Of a stretch of DNA of 64,000 nt, positions 6,867-15,987 are shown piece by piece (position 1 is the stretch's first letter; every line of letters starts with the position of its first letter). The translations under genes and the position numbers were made by a program. The notes below the pieces were generated by a model. The model was not told the origin of the DNA and made no database searches. It was given only the letters and a program-made list of their open reading frames with translations. Origin of the DNA: Alistipes sp. (GTDB lineage Bacteria > Bacteroidota > Bacteroidia > Bacteroidales > Rikenellaceae); NCBI GenBank assembly GCA_017451685.1, contig JAFTNV010000031.1:1-64000 (forward strand), written 5' to 3'.

Positions 6867-9800
6867 ATGAGTAAAATAATAGTCTCAAACGCAAGCAATA
6901 CACGAGAACTTACCGTGGACTTGCAGAACAAGAAGCAGGCTGCGCAAGTCGTCAAAGATTGCCATATAGATTTACCTAAGAAGTTCTTTTTTATAGGTGT
7001 AAATAGATCTTCAACTCCCGTCAATTATCGTTTGGAGGTTGAGTGTAAGACAGATAATCGTCTTATACTCGCAGAAGGTAGTTCGGCTTTATACCTTAAG
7101 TACAGAGAGCAGCAAGGGCCTTCAATTGTTGTAGCCGTTGGTAAGGATGCTAGAGTTTTGGATTTTCAGCTCTATTTTGATCCAACAATTGTTGTTGATT
7201 GTAAAGAGAAGGAGAGTTTAGAATCGGAGCTCTTCGCCATATCTTATAGAGTTAAAGCTGTTAATGAAAAGAGTAACGAAACAGCAGCAACCATTGAGGG
7301 CTCTGCTCAAATACGACTTCAGCGACTCGAGTTTAAGGCACCGGTTATTGAATTTGTACCAAACGAATATGGCAATAACCTTGTGTATAATATACATAAA
7401 GAACAACCTGAAATTATAGGTGAATTAAGAGTTAAGAACGCTTCAGATCTTTTGCGAACGCCCGCATGTAATATTACAATGCGGATTGTGGCAAAACGCA
7501 TGGTGGGAAGAAGGTTAACAGAGGTCAAAGATCTTATGTGGTACGACTCGGATATAAAGCAGTCTAATCCGCGTGCAACTGCCGAGATTTCATCGCTAAC
7601 CCCGATTGGAGGTGACCCCTCAGATTTTCGTTACATACTGAAAGAGCAGGATTTACTCGAATTATACAATATCGATGTTAACAAAACAAGGGGGCATCAT
7701 ATCAATGATAATGTGGTAACAATCCCTATAGTGTGGGATATGACCAAGGTGCGTAACCCTATTGCTAACGATGAGAAATATTGTATTCATATCGAAGCAA
7801 AAGCTTCGAGCGTGTTGGGAAGTGAACACCAGGAGGTATCATACACCGACTTGCATGTTACTCTTAAGCGCAATTGTAGGGATATGGATCTCGAAGTGCA
7901 TTTTATGGATGATATAGATGTGTTAGTTACTAATGGGGCGGTTATGTCATGTGTTGTTCCGGATGTGATTCCCGAAATGACTTCGACATACGAGTTTTTG
8001 CTTAAAAATACCGCGGAGTTTGCGTCAGATGGTAAGGAGGGTGCCCGTATCTTTATCAAGGATTTATCGCTACCAACGAATTTGTCGCCATACATTAAGC
8101 AAAAGCCGGGCGTCAGAGATTCTATCTTTACGTTTATAGATAACGATGGTAAGCAGATATCTCTTGCGGAAGAGTTTGCTCTAGGGATTAAGGAAGCTCA
8201 GGCTATACGTATTGAGTACGACCATTCGTGCATTGATACGATAACCGACCTTGTGGCTAATAAAACAGTGTATGAGTTGACATATAAGTTGCGCCTCACG
8301 TTCAAATACTATGTTGACAGCAACGATGAGTACAACTTAGCATCAGAAGTCGATGAGTCAAAATTTAATGAGTTTAAGGTAACATTACCTATCCTTTTGC
8401 GTAAGGCGGCCAAGCCCGAATGGATGTGTATTGATTTGGGAACGTCGGCAATAGTTGCATCTTATGGTACGCTGTTGGATAATGCTGGCAAATTCGCTAA
8501 CACCCAAATTATGTTGGGTAAGCAAAAGCAGGCTCTAATGTCAGGTATATTCAAATCTGATAAAAACAAAATTAGCGATACTTCTGAGAGTGATCTTCGG
8601 TTCATTAATTCAACGACAGCCGTAAATATTACGACGATTGATAATAGTAAGATATCATCGACAGCCACTGACGACTATATAAAGATGTGTTTGTGGCTTT
8701 CCCCTACAACAGGTATGGTGGATTTTTATGCTCGAATGTTACCAAGTTTGAAGAGTATCGTGGGCCACAATATCTTTCCTGCGACACTACTTCCTCATGA
8801 GGTGAAGATGTCGGAGCGAGACCCAATCAAAGTAGAATCAATCTTTGAGAATATATATAAACAACTATTTAATTTCTTCATCCCCAGAGAGCATTCGCTG
8901 GCTGCAGAAAATGTCGTGATGACTGTGCCTAATACGTATACTCCGCATAATATTACGGTGTTACGTGGCATATTGTATAACGCTATGCCACAACTACGTA
9001 ATATACGTTTTATTAGTGAGTCGGACGCAGCGGTGTTCTACTATTTATCTCGTCGTGAACATATCTTCAGAAACACGGAAAATGTTCCAAGTAATATCGA
9101 CAATAGTGTTCTGGTATACGATATGGGCGCTGGTACGCTCGACCTAACCTATATAACACGTACGTTAAGAGGTAATAATACCGAAATAGAGTTCAAAGGC
9201 AAGTTAGGTGTGTCGCGTGCCGGTAACTATCTCGACTATCTGATAGCAGATATTATCATCGAACTATTGAAGCGACCGAACGTGGATAATGGGGTTGAAG
9301 ACAATAGGACAAAGGAACGAAGAATAGGTGATGAGAAATCGTTAGATTTGGTTATAGCTCTGAATAATCAAGGCCTTACACCTGCGCATCGCAAAAGTGC
9401 CGGTGTACTAAAGTCGTATGTCCGCAATGTGGTTAAACCAATGTTAAATATGTACGACAATAAATCGATATGCGATGAGTTAAAGCCTGAAGTACAAGCG
9501 CTTATAAGTGATCCTGCGTTTACAAAATATAGGGAAACACTTTCAAAGATTACAGTTGCGGATATTAAGATGCATCCCAAGATGATGCAATATCTTGAGG
9601 AAATTTCATCTGAGATATTTACACATTTTAAGGGGTTGTTCTCCAAGGGAGGTGATGTAATAAAACCATCACTTTTAATCTTCTCGGGACGTTCAACGTC
9701 GCTAAAAATTATTCGTAAGGCGGTAAATAAGGCATTGTCTGAAGTTTTAGGTTGTAACGATTGTAAATTCTTAGACCTCAGTCAGGAGCGCATCTTAGAT

Positions 9801-10436
9801 CTTTCCAAAGAGTGTGATAGTACTGATAACGAGGGTGATGTTGTAACTTCAGAAAAGATAAGCAGCTTAAAGACCGTTGTTGTGGATGGTGCGATGGCAT
9901 TTTGTAATCTATTTGGAGAGGGTAACGGAAGCTTGAAGATTCGTAATAGAAATGTATATGCACAATATGGTGTAATGTTTTTGTTGAATGATGGTACCTG
10001 GGAGTGGGTCCCCATGCTTGATGCCTCAACGCAAGCGATAAATGAAGATAGTGCAAAATTATCCAATGACGGAACCATCATCTATGAATACGACACTCGA
10101 GTTCATAGAGTGTCAAATAGTGCTCGCATTGGCAATATTCCACAAAGACCTTTACGAAAGAACTTTAATGATGTTGCCGCAATATATGTTTTACAATCAT
10201 ATAGTAACAACACAGAGGATGACTGGAATAATGGCCATCGTGATTTAATTACCATTATTGGAGCAACAAGTAACTTTGCTAATATTGGTGATAGAGAGTA
10301 TTATATGACAATTAACCGTTATAATAAGATCTCGTTCCATATAGGAAATGCACAGATTGAAATGTACCCTCGAGAGGATACCATATCAGAGTCTTTCAAA
10401 AAGAGTATGTGGCCAATTGTTGAAAATAAAAGATAA
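6867..10436 (+). CDS. Operon gene 4: long Hsp70-family protein with N-terminal beta region
   Basis: The 1189-residue protein carries its Hsp70/actin ATPase in the second half: phosphate-1 DLGTSA (523-528), phosphate-2 DMGAGTLD (752-759) and adenosine SGRSTS (940-945). The first 515 residues are beta-rich with no signal peptide and look like several sandwich domains. This domain order, with a large region before the ATPase, is unlike DnaK and recalls SrfB-type and other divergent bacterial Hsp70 relatives. The middle Gly of the phosphate-2 loop is Ala. The ATPase domain contains an extended insert between 780 and 930. It is probably cytoplasmic. The N-terminal region may bind the membrane partners encoded beside it. 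Confidence 0.87.
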   Translation: MSKIIVSNASNTRELTVDLQNKKQAAQVVKDCHIDLPKKFFFIGVNRSSTPVNYRLEVECKTDNRLILAEGSSALYLKYREQQGPSIVVAVGKDARVLDFQLYFDPTIVVDCKEKESLESELFAISYRVKAVNEKSNETAATIEGSAQIRLQRLEFKAPVIEFVPNEYGNNLVYNIHKEQPEIIGELRVKNASDLLRTPACNITMRIVAKRMVGRRLTEVKDLMWYDSDIKQSNPRATAEISSLTPIGGDPSDFRYILKEQDLLELYNIDVNKTRGHHINDNVVTIPIVWDMTKVRNPIANDEKYCIHIEAKASSVLGSEHQEVSYTDLHVTLKRNCRDMDLEVHFMDDIDVLVTNGAVMSCVVPDVIPEMTSTYEFLLKNTAEFASDGKEGARIFIKDLSLPTNLSPYIKQKPGVRDSIFTFIDNDGKQISLAEEFALGIKEAQAIRIEYDHSCIDTITDLVANKTVYELTYKLRLTFKYYVDSNDEYNLASEVDESKFNEFKVTLPILLRKAAKPEWMCIDLGTSAIVASYGTLLDNAGKFANTQIMLGKQKQALMSGIFKSDKNKISDTSESDLRFINSTTAVNITTIDNSKISSTATDDYIKMCLWLSPTTGMVDFYARMLPSLKSIVGHNIFPATLLPHEVKMSERDPIKVESIFENIYKQLFNFFIPREHSLAAENVVMTVPNTYTPHNITVLRGILYNAMPQLRNIRFISESDAAVFYYLSRREHIFRNTENVPSNIDNSVLVYDMGAGTLDLTYITRTLRGNNTEIEFKGKLGVSRAGNYLDYLIADIIIELLKRPNVDNGVEDNRTKERRIGDEKSLDLVIALNNQGLTPAHRKSAGVLKSYVRNVVKPMLNMYDNKSICDELKPEVQALISDPAFTKYRETLSKITVADIKMHPKMMQYLEEISSEIFTHFKGLFSKGGDVIKPSLLIFSGRSTSLKIIRKAVNKALSEVLGCNDCKFLDLSQERILDLSKECDSTDNEGDVVTSEKISSLKTVVVDGAMAFCNLFGEGNGSLKIRNRNVYAQYGVMFLLNDGTWEWVPMLDASTQAINEDSAKLSNDGTIIYEYDTRVHRVSNSARIGNIPQRPLRKNFNDVAAIYVLQSYSNNTEDDWNNGHRDLITIIGATSNFANIGDREYYMTINRYNKISFHIGNAQIEMYPREDTISESFKKSMWPIVENKR

Positions 10437-10443
10437 ACATATT

Positions 10444-12549
10444 ATGAAATTTACTAATCTAATTCGCAAAATTACGTTTACTGTAGCATTAACAGTAGTA
10501 CCATTTATTGCTTCAGCCCAGCGACCTAATGATGATGAGATACTTCTCGTTGTAGATAAGAATGAGATAAGGGTTGATAGTCTATCTAATTCGCATGGTT
10601 CGATATTTAAGTATAGTGGTGAGCAAGATGATTGCCATTACTATCTCTATACATCACAAAAATACATCAAATTAAAGTTTGGTGAGATGAAAGATGGTGT
10701 TAGCCAAAATATATTTATTGATCCGTCTAATGCTATACATCCATTATTTTTTGATTCTAATAAAGATAAGTTGTCGCCAGAAACGAATACTCATAATAAG
10801 CAAAAATATTTCTCGAGAACAATTATCGAGTACGAAGATCGAACAATCGGTCTTGCTGAAGATCAGCAAAAGGGTACATTCTATTTTGTTAAAGCCGGAG
10901 AGAAGGAGCCTATTATGCGACTATCAGTGTGTCTTGCATCAAGCCATCAAGGTGCGACAGGTGCTATTGTGTTTGCTGACGAAAATGTCACAACGAAGAC
11001 AGAGGCAAATGGCAGTGTCGTTATCTCAATATCGGACAAAAGCGCAATAGATACTCTTGATGTAAGAATCCCTGCAAATACCGTGCTTAAAGAGGTAAAG
11101 GTTGGAGAGAAGGCACATAAGTCATTTGTGAAGACCGAAGTGTTTGCTTCTGATTTTGAAGCAGAGAACGTAAAACAGTTATGTCTAACTCACAACCAGA
11201 TAGATCGACTGGTTGACGGTCAGCATCTCACGCTTACATTCGTAGCTTTTGATGAAGATGGGGTATTATCTAATGAGTTGGTCATGACCTATAAATTCCA
11301 GTATACTGGTCAGAACCCCAAGTCGGCACTACTATGGTGGCACTACCTTATTGCATCTATCGCCATTGTTATTATTATCACAACAATAGGTGTTATCTTT
11401 TGGCTGAAACGAAAAAAGAGTGTAGCGAAGAAGACGCGGGATGACCAAGACGATGATACGCTCTATAATGAAACCGTAGAGTTGGAAGAACGCGAGTGTA
11501 CAGAGATATCCATATCTCAAATAAGTAAAGAGTTAGAAGCGGAAAGAGAGGCGCGTAGATTGGTGGAGGAGAGCTTCAAGCAGAAATGTGATTTATTAGA
11601 AGAGGCCATGGGTCAATTGGGACAGTATAGAGTAGATTTAGACGCGGTAGAAAATGAGCTTGCACACACAACTCAAGAGTTAGCCAATACTCAAAGACTC
11701 TTGAATGAGGCTACGGAAATGATTGAAAACTGCGAGAGAGATTTCAACGAAAAGATAGAGATAAAAGAGAAGGAACACGAAAGTATTGTTAATAATATTT
11801 TGGATGGACACGCACTGGAAAAAGACAGATTGTGTGCAGAGCATAAAGTCGAGATTGAGTGCTTGCACGATAAGCACACAGAGATGATGGCCGAAAAAGA
11901 TCGTGAGTATGACAGGTTACGCCAAAAATATGAATCGGCCACCACTTTATGGAAGAGTGATAGAGGACAGATCTTATCATTCTTCCAATCTCAGTTTGAG
12001 TTTATTGACAAGTATCTTGCGAACATACTTACAAAAGCAGATACCAGCGCACCTATATACGAGATACTTGAGCAATTGAGAGATACGGCATACGGATATG
12101 ATAAGTTCCGTGAGTACATAATCAACACACTGCAGGCGGAGGATAGAAGTGTCGCAGAACTAATATCTGATGTGCGTGAATTTGTGGTTACGAATATGCA
12201 AACTGAGATGTCGTGGATTAATAATGCCGCACGACTTTATGCATACGCATCCACGGGGGCATTAAAGAGTGTATTCGGTCATTATGAAGATGCCGCAAAG
12301 GATACTAAAATATTGTTTGGTCAGATAGAAATATTGGTTGCCATGTGGGGCATTACAGGTATTTATATACCCACGTTGCTGAAAACAAAATACAATGATG
12401 AGGAGCATAATTACTGTATTTCTAATCTTGTATTGCCAAGCATCTATCCATCATATTCAGACCATCTACACGATATGATGATATATGACTTTTTGCAGGT
12501 TGGATATGTGGTTAATGGACAAAAGATCAAGGCTGTAGTGGCGTATTAA
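10444..12549 (+). CDS. Operon gene 5: periplasmic domain, one helix, cytoplasmic coiled coil
   Basis: The 701-residue protein has a signal peptide ending at about FIASAQ (residue 25), a beta-rich extracytoplasmic domain to about 295, one membrane helix at about 297-320 and a basic stop-transfer (WLKRKK). The cytoplasmic side holds a long acidic/basic coiled coil (about 345-530) and a helical C-terminal domain. This topology connects the periplasm to the cytoplasm, as RodZ or MreC do in the elongasome. No known family is recognised. The start at 10444, seven bases after gene 4, is set by the signal peptide. It sits between two Hsp70-like genes, the best candidates for binding its cytoplasmic part. 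Confidence 0.78.
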   Translation: MKFTNLIRKITFTVALTVVPFIASAQRPNDDEILLVVDKNEIRVDSLSNSHGSIFKYSGEQDDCHYYLYTSQKYIKLKFGEMKDGVSQNIFIDPSNAIHPLFFDSNKDKLSPETNTHNKQKYFSRTIIEYEDRTIGLAEDQQKGTFYFVKAGEKEPIMRLSVCLASSHQGATGAIVFADENVTTKTEANGSVVISISDKSAIDTLDVRIPANTVLKEVKVGEKAHKSFVKTEVFASDFEAENVKQLCLTHNQIDRLVDGQHLTLTFVAFDEDGVLSNELVMTYKFQYTGQNPKSALLWWHYLIASIAIVIIITTIGVIFWLKRKKSVAKKTRDDQDDDTLYNETVELEERECTEISISQISKELEAEREARRLVEESFKQKCDLLEEAMGQLGQYRVDLDAVENELAHTTQELANTQRLLNEATEMIENCERDFNEKIEIKEKEHESIVNNILDGHALEKDRLCAEHKVEIECLHDKHTEMMAEKDREYDRLRQKYESATTLWKSDRGQILSFFQSQFEFIDKYLANILTKADTSAPIYEILEQLRDTAYGYDKFREYIINTLQAEDRSVAELISDVREFVVTNMQTEMSWINNAARLYAYASTGALKSVFGHYEDAAKDTKILFGQIEILVAMWGITGIYIPTLLKTKYNDEEHNYCISNLVLPSIYPSYSDHLHDMMIYDFLQVGYVVNGQKIKAVVAY

Positions 12550-12586
12550 TAAATAGATTGCTAACTTATAATATCCAATTTAAGAT

Positions 12587-15226
12587 ATGAAACTATTAAC
12601 CGTTTTAGTAAATAACCGTATTGACCACACTCTAAATTTTGATAGACGTGCCAATACGCCAAATTCATATATTGCTGAGCGAGGCGTGGGTAATAGAGTA
12701 AATCTTATTACTTTTTTAGATGATATTAGATGTACGATTCATACGGATACAAGGGATGAGATTCGTAACATAACAAACATCTTCTATAAAACTGATGAAA
12801 CGAACAATGGGTTATATACGGAAGTTAACGTAGGTTTTGTTGTTAAATTGGGAGCACACGCCAAGCATCGAGTGTATGGTTATAATAATACATCAAATGT
12901 CACAACTGATCGTCAAGATGAAAAAACTGAGTCGGCTTGTGGTAGCGATGTGTTCAAAAATGAAAAGTTCTGGCAAAATGGACAATTATTCTTGCCGGCT
13001 CAAGACAACTATATATACAACGTTGTTATTAGATTTGACATAGATGGCTTTGAAAAAAATGATTTTGCATCGATCAAAATAAATGTTGCACCGCGAGAAC
13101 ATATTTGGGATGTTGTGCTAGACTATGGTTCTGAGGCATCACAATTAATCGTGTCAAAGAGAGATGATCAGGATATTAATGACCTAAGCCTTTTGTTTGA
13201 GGAGTTTTACAAGTCGCACAATAATGGGACGCCTCCGTCAGCAGAAGATTATGCTAAATATATACAGTATGATCCCGATAGTGAGAGATACTACAAGTCG
13301 GTATTTTATATTAAGCGAAAGTTTGATGTAGATTTAGATACCACGTCGAATGGGTTCCGCTTAAATGTTACGAACATGTTGGGCTCTGATAATGATATCA
13401 GCTTCCTTAACCTCTACAATCAGATGGAGAAAGATAAGCTTGACTATATGGTTATTCCCAATCTTAAGATAGCAAATCATAGAGGTGTTTACTTGCCTCA
13501 GATTAATATTGGTGGCATCAATGTAACGGCTCCTAGAATTGGACAAAATGATGTTTATCGCAAGATTATCAATGCTTTTATGCAGATAGCTATCAGGAAA
13601 ACAAGAATAGATGGCTTGGCTCCCCGTTTTTTGAACATCGTTTTGCTTGTGCCCAATACATACCAGCAGAGAGAGGTGTCGAGTGTCCTTACTCATCTTT
13701 CTACGGATGTAATGGCGTTAGTTCGTGATAATCCTACGGCATTTGGCAACATTAAGGGTATTGAGGTTACATCCGTATCAGAGAGTGATGCCTCGTTTGT
13801 TGGTGTTATGGAGCATGTGAGTGGCCAATTTGCTGCGGGGGGAAGATATATGATCATGGATGCAGGTAAGGGTACTCTTGATTTCTCGGTAATTGAAGAT
13901 CGTGCGAATCAAAATGCCAATTATCGATATAACAGCATCTTCCGCTCTGGTATTATTGGAGCCGGAAATGCTATCAGTTATGCGATGTTGTTATCGATTC
14001 TAGACCACCTGTTCTCAAATGAGTTGGATAAAGATAAGAGAAAGGCGAAGGTCGAGGCGTTTATCATTCGCAATATATTAGATAAAAATGCCGATTTGGC
14101 AGAAGTCAACTCTCTGATGAAGTTGGTCGAGGAGTACAAGCGCTTGTATAATGATGGAGAGCTATCTAATCGTAAGGTTTCCGATGTAAATGATGGTATA
14201 AAGCTTGAGGGACTACTTAACGTCTTAAAGAACATGATTCGTGATAGAATTATGGTCAATGATGAGTCGTACATTGATAATATGATTGTCAATATTTGCC
14301 ATTCTGTATCCAATCGACTCAATAGGAGCTACCCAACACAAAGGGAATACAAGATAGATCATATCTTCTTTGCCGGGCGAGGCTTTTTAATGAATAAACT
14401 CCGTGTCAGGATGGAGGAGATTTTGAAGTCGCAAAATTCGGATATCTGTGGAAATGCTACGATACATGATTTTGATACTGTTATAGCATTATCATCAACG
14501 GTTACACCTAAGAATGTGTGTATGTTTATCATTAATGGCATTAGGGCAGGTCTTTATAATGGCCGTATTATTGGTATTCCTCGCATTGCTCACTCTGCTA
14601 CACTACAACAAGCACAACCTACAGACCAACAGTCAAGCACGTCTGATAAAGGCGTGCACGATAAGATAGTGAACATCTGCAAACCAATCATAGGCTCCAT
14701 TAAGCGTATGTTCGCTAAGCAAAACATGGGTGAGCGTGGCACATTATCGCAAATGTTTAATACCATTCTACCCGTAGCAAATGATTTTCCTGATGATCAG
14801 CTTAGTAAGATTGAGGCGGTAAATAGAAATCCTCGCGATTTGGCATTGGGCTATTCTGATACTATTGTTGGGGCAGACGACAGATTGATTGTCAGTGGAA
14901 TGGAGTATAGAATTGTACTCCCACATATGAATCAGGGGGGTGTAATAAATGTTAAGTTGTTCTTTGATGGGATCGACTTTGTAATTCGTAAAGAGGGTTC
15001 GGATGGTTTTTTAATTAACACAATCAACAATAGAGCATTAGATGGAGAATTTGTGTTTGAGTCAACATTCCCATATTTGCTTCTACCTCCCAATCAGAAT
15101 GAGAGCATCCCATTTCCTGCAAAAAAGGAGAAACCCAACCCGGGGCAGCAACTTCGAACAATTGCCGGATCACACCTCAACAAAGATGAGGAGGATGAGC
15201 AGCAGTTGAGCAGAGTTAAGAAATAG
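12587..15226 (+). CDS. Operon gene 6: divergent Hsp70/actin-fold protein
   Basis: The 879-residue protein has a 175-residue N-terminal region, then a divergent actin/Hsp70 core: phosphate-1 DYGSEAS (179-185), phosphate-2 DAGKGTLD (425-432) and adenosine AGRG (596-599). The second Gly of the usual DLGGGT loop is Lys, and Glu and Ala follow the first loop's DYGS. Nucleotide binding is plausible, but hydrolysis may be altered or lost. A beta-rich tail follows residue 770 and the C-terminus is polar and low complexity. It shares no close similarity with genes 2 and 4 beyond the motifs, so it is not a recent duplicate. It lies 37 bp after gene 5 and is probably cytoplasmic. Confidence 0.82.
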   Translation: MKLLTVLVNNRIDHTLNFDRRANTPNSYIAERGVGNRVNLITFLDDIRCTIHTDTRDEIRNITNIFYKTDETNNGLYTEVNVGFVVKLGAHAKHRVYGYNNTSNVTTDRQDEKTESACGSDVFKNEKFWQNGQLFLPAQDNYIYNVVIRFDIDGFEKNDFASIKINVAPREHIWDVVLDYGSEASQLIVSKRDDQDINDLSLLFEEFYKSHNNGTPPSAEDYAKYIQYDPDSERYYKSVFYIKRKFDVDLDTTSNGFRLNVTNMLGSDNDISFLNLYNQMEKDKLDYMVIPNLKIANHRGVYLPQINIGGINVTAPRIGQNDVYRKIINAFMQIAIRKTRIDGLAPRFLNIVLLVPNTYQQREVSSVLTHLSTDVMALVRDNPTAFGNIKGIEVTSVSESDASFVGVMEHVSGQFAAGGRYMIMDAGKGTLDFSVIEDRANQNANYRYNSIFRSGIIGAGNAISYAMLLSILDHLFSNELDKDKRKAKVEAFIIRNILDKNADLAEVNSLMKLVEEYKRLYNDGELSNRKVSDVNDGIKLEGLLNVLKNMIRDRIMVNDESYIDNMIVNICHSVSNRLNRSYPTQREYKIDHIFFAGRGFLMNKLRVRMEEILKSQNSDICGNATIHDFDTVIALSSTVTPKNVCMFIINGIRAGLYNGRIIGIPRIAHSATLQQAQPTDQQSSTSDKGVHDKIVNICKPIIGSIKRMFAKQNMGERGTLSQMFNTILPVANDFPDDQLSKIEAVNRNPRDLALGYSDTIVGADDRLIVSGMEYRIVLPHMNQGGVINVKLFFDGIDFVIRKEGSDGFLINTINNRALDGEFVFESTFPYLLLPPNQNESIPFPAKKEKPNPGQQLRTIAGSHLNKDEEDEQQLSRVKK

Positions 15227-15250
15227 TTAAACCTGTATTTATATGTCATT

Positions 15251-15985
15251 ATGAGAAGTATTGTTAAGTGGTTATATTTAATAGCTTTGGTTAGTGTTGT
15301 GTGTGGCATTATCTCCATATTGGGTATCATGATAGAGAGTCACCTTATACTTAATGTCATAATTGTGGTGTGCGGTCTTCTGTTAATCATCATAGTTTAT
15401 AGTTTAAGCGTGGCAATATCGAAGCAAAATTGCAAATTCAACGAACTCAAAGAGACAATAGTTCAACTCAATAAACAGTTAAAGAGTAGCGAAGATTTCA
15501 GAGGTAGATTTCGCGATGCCTTGAAGACAGAGAGTGATCGTGCCGATGTTTTAGAGCAGGAGAACCAAAAACTAAAAGTAGAGATTGCTCAAGTTAAGGG
15601 GGCGTTTATTTCGGATGCAGATCTAGTTCTTATGAATTTTAGGAATAATGTTACGACACGATTTTTTGAGCAGTTGCGAGGTGTTAATATGCCACTTGAT
15701 CTCGAGGAGCGTCAAGTTATCATTGACAATACCATTAATGTTGCAATGATGGCTCTTGATATAGCCGAAACTCTGCAATGGAGTGATGTAGTAAATCGTG
15801 AAGAGCAAAAGTTGAATGTTGGTATTATAAACGGAACAATATCTCACGAAGATGCATTAAATAATGCTATAAAGATTACGGATAATCCAACAATAACCCC
15901 CAAATGGGCAAGGGCTTTAGGCATGGCTTTTAAGGGCGTTGTGTCGGAAGATGCGAATATAATATTTTCAGGATATAAAATGTAG
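15251..15985 (+). CDS. Operon gene 7: two-helix membrane protein with coiled coil
   Basis: The 244-residue product has two hydrophobic helices (about 8-28 and 34-56) followed by a coiled coil (about 62-118) and a soluble C-terminal domain. With both helices crossing, both ends lie in the cytoplasm. The plan of membrane anchor, coiled coil and soluble domain echoes gene 5, though I see no convincing sequence match. It ends two bases before the SEDS-PBP start, the tightest junction in the operon apart from the overlap at its start, which suggests matched production. No family is recognised. Confidence 0.72.
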   Translation: MRSIVKWLYLIALVSVVCGIISILGIMIESHLILNVIIVVCGLLLIIIVYSLSVAISKQNCKFNELKETIVQLNKQLKSSEDFRGRFRDALKTESDRADVLEQENQKLKVEIAQVKGAFISDADLVLMNFRNNVTTRFFEQLRGVNMPLDLEERQVIIDNTINVAMMALDIAETLQWSDVVNREEQKLNVGIINGTISHEDALNNAIKITDNPTITPKWARALGMAFKGVVSEDANIIFSGYKM

Positions 15986-15987
15986 TT

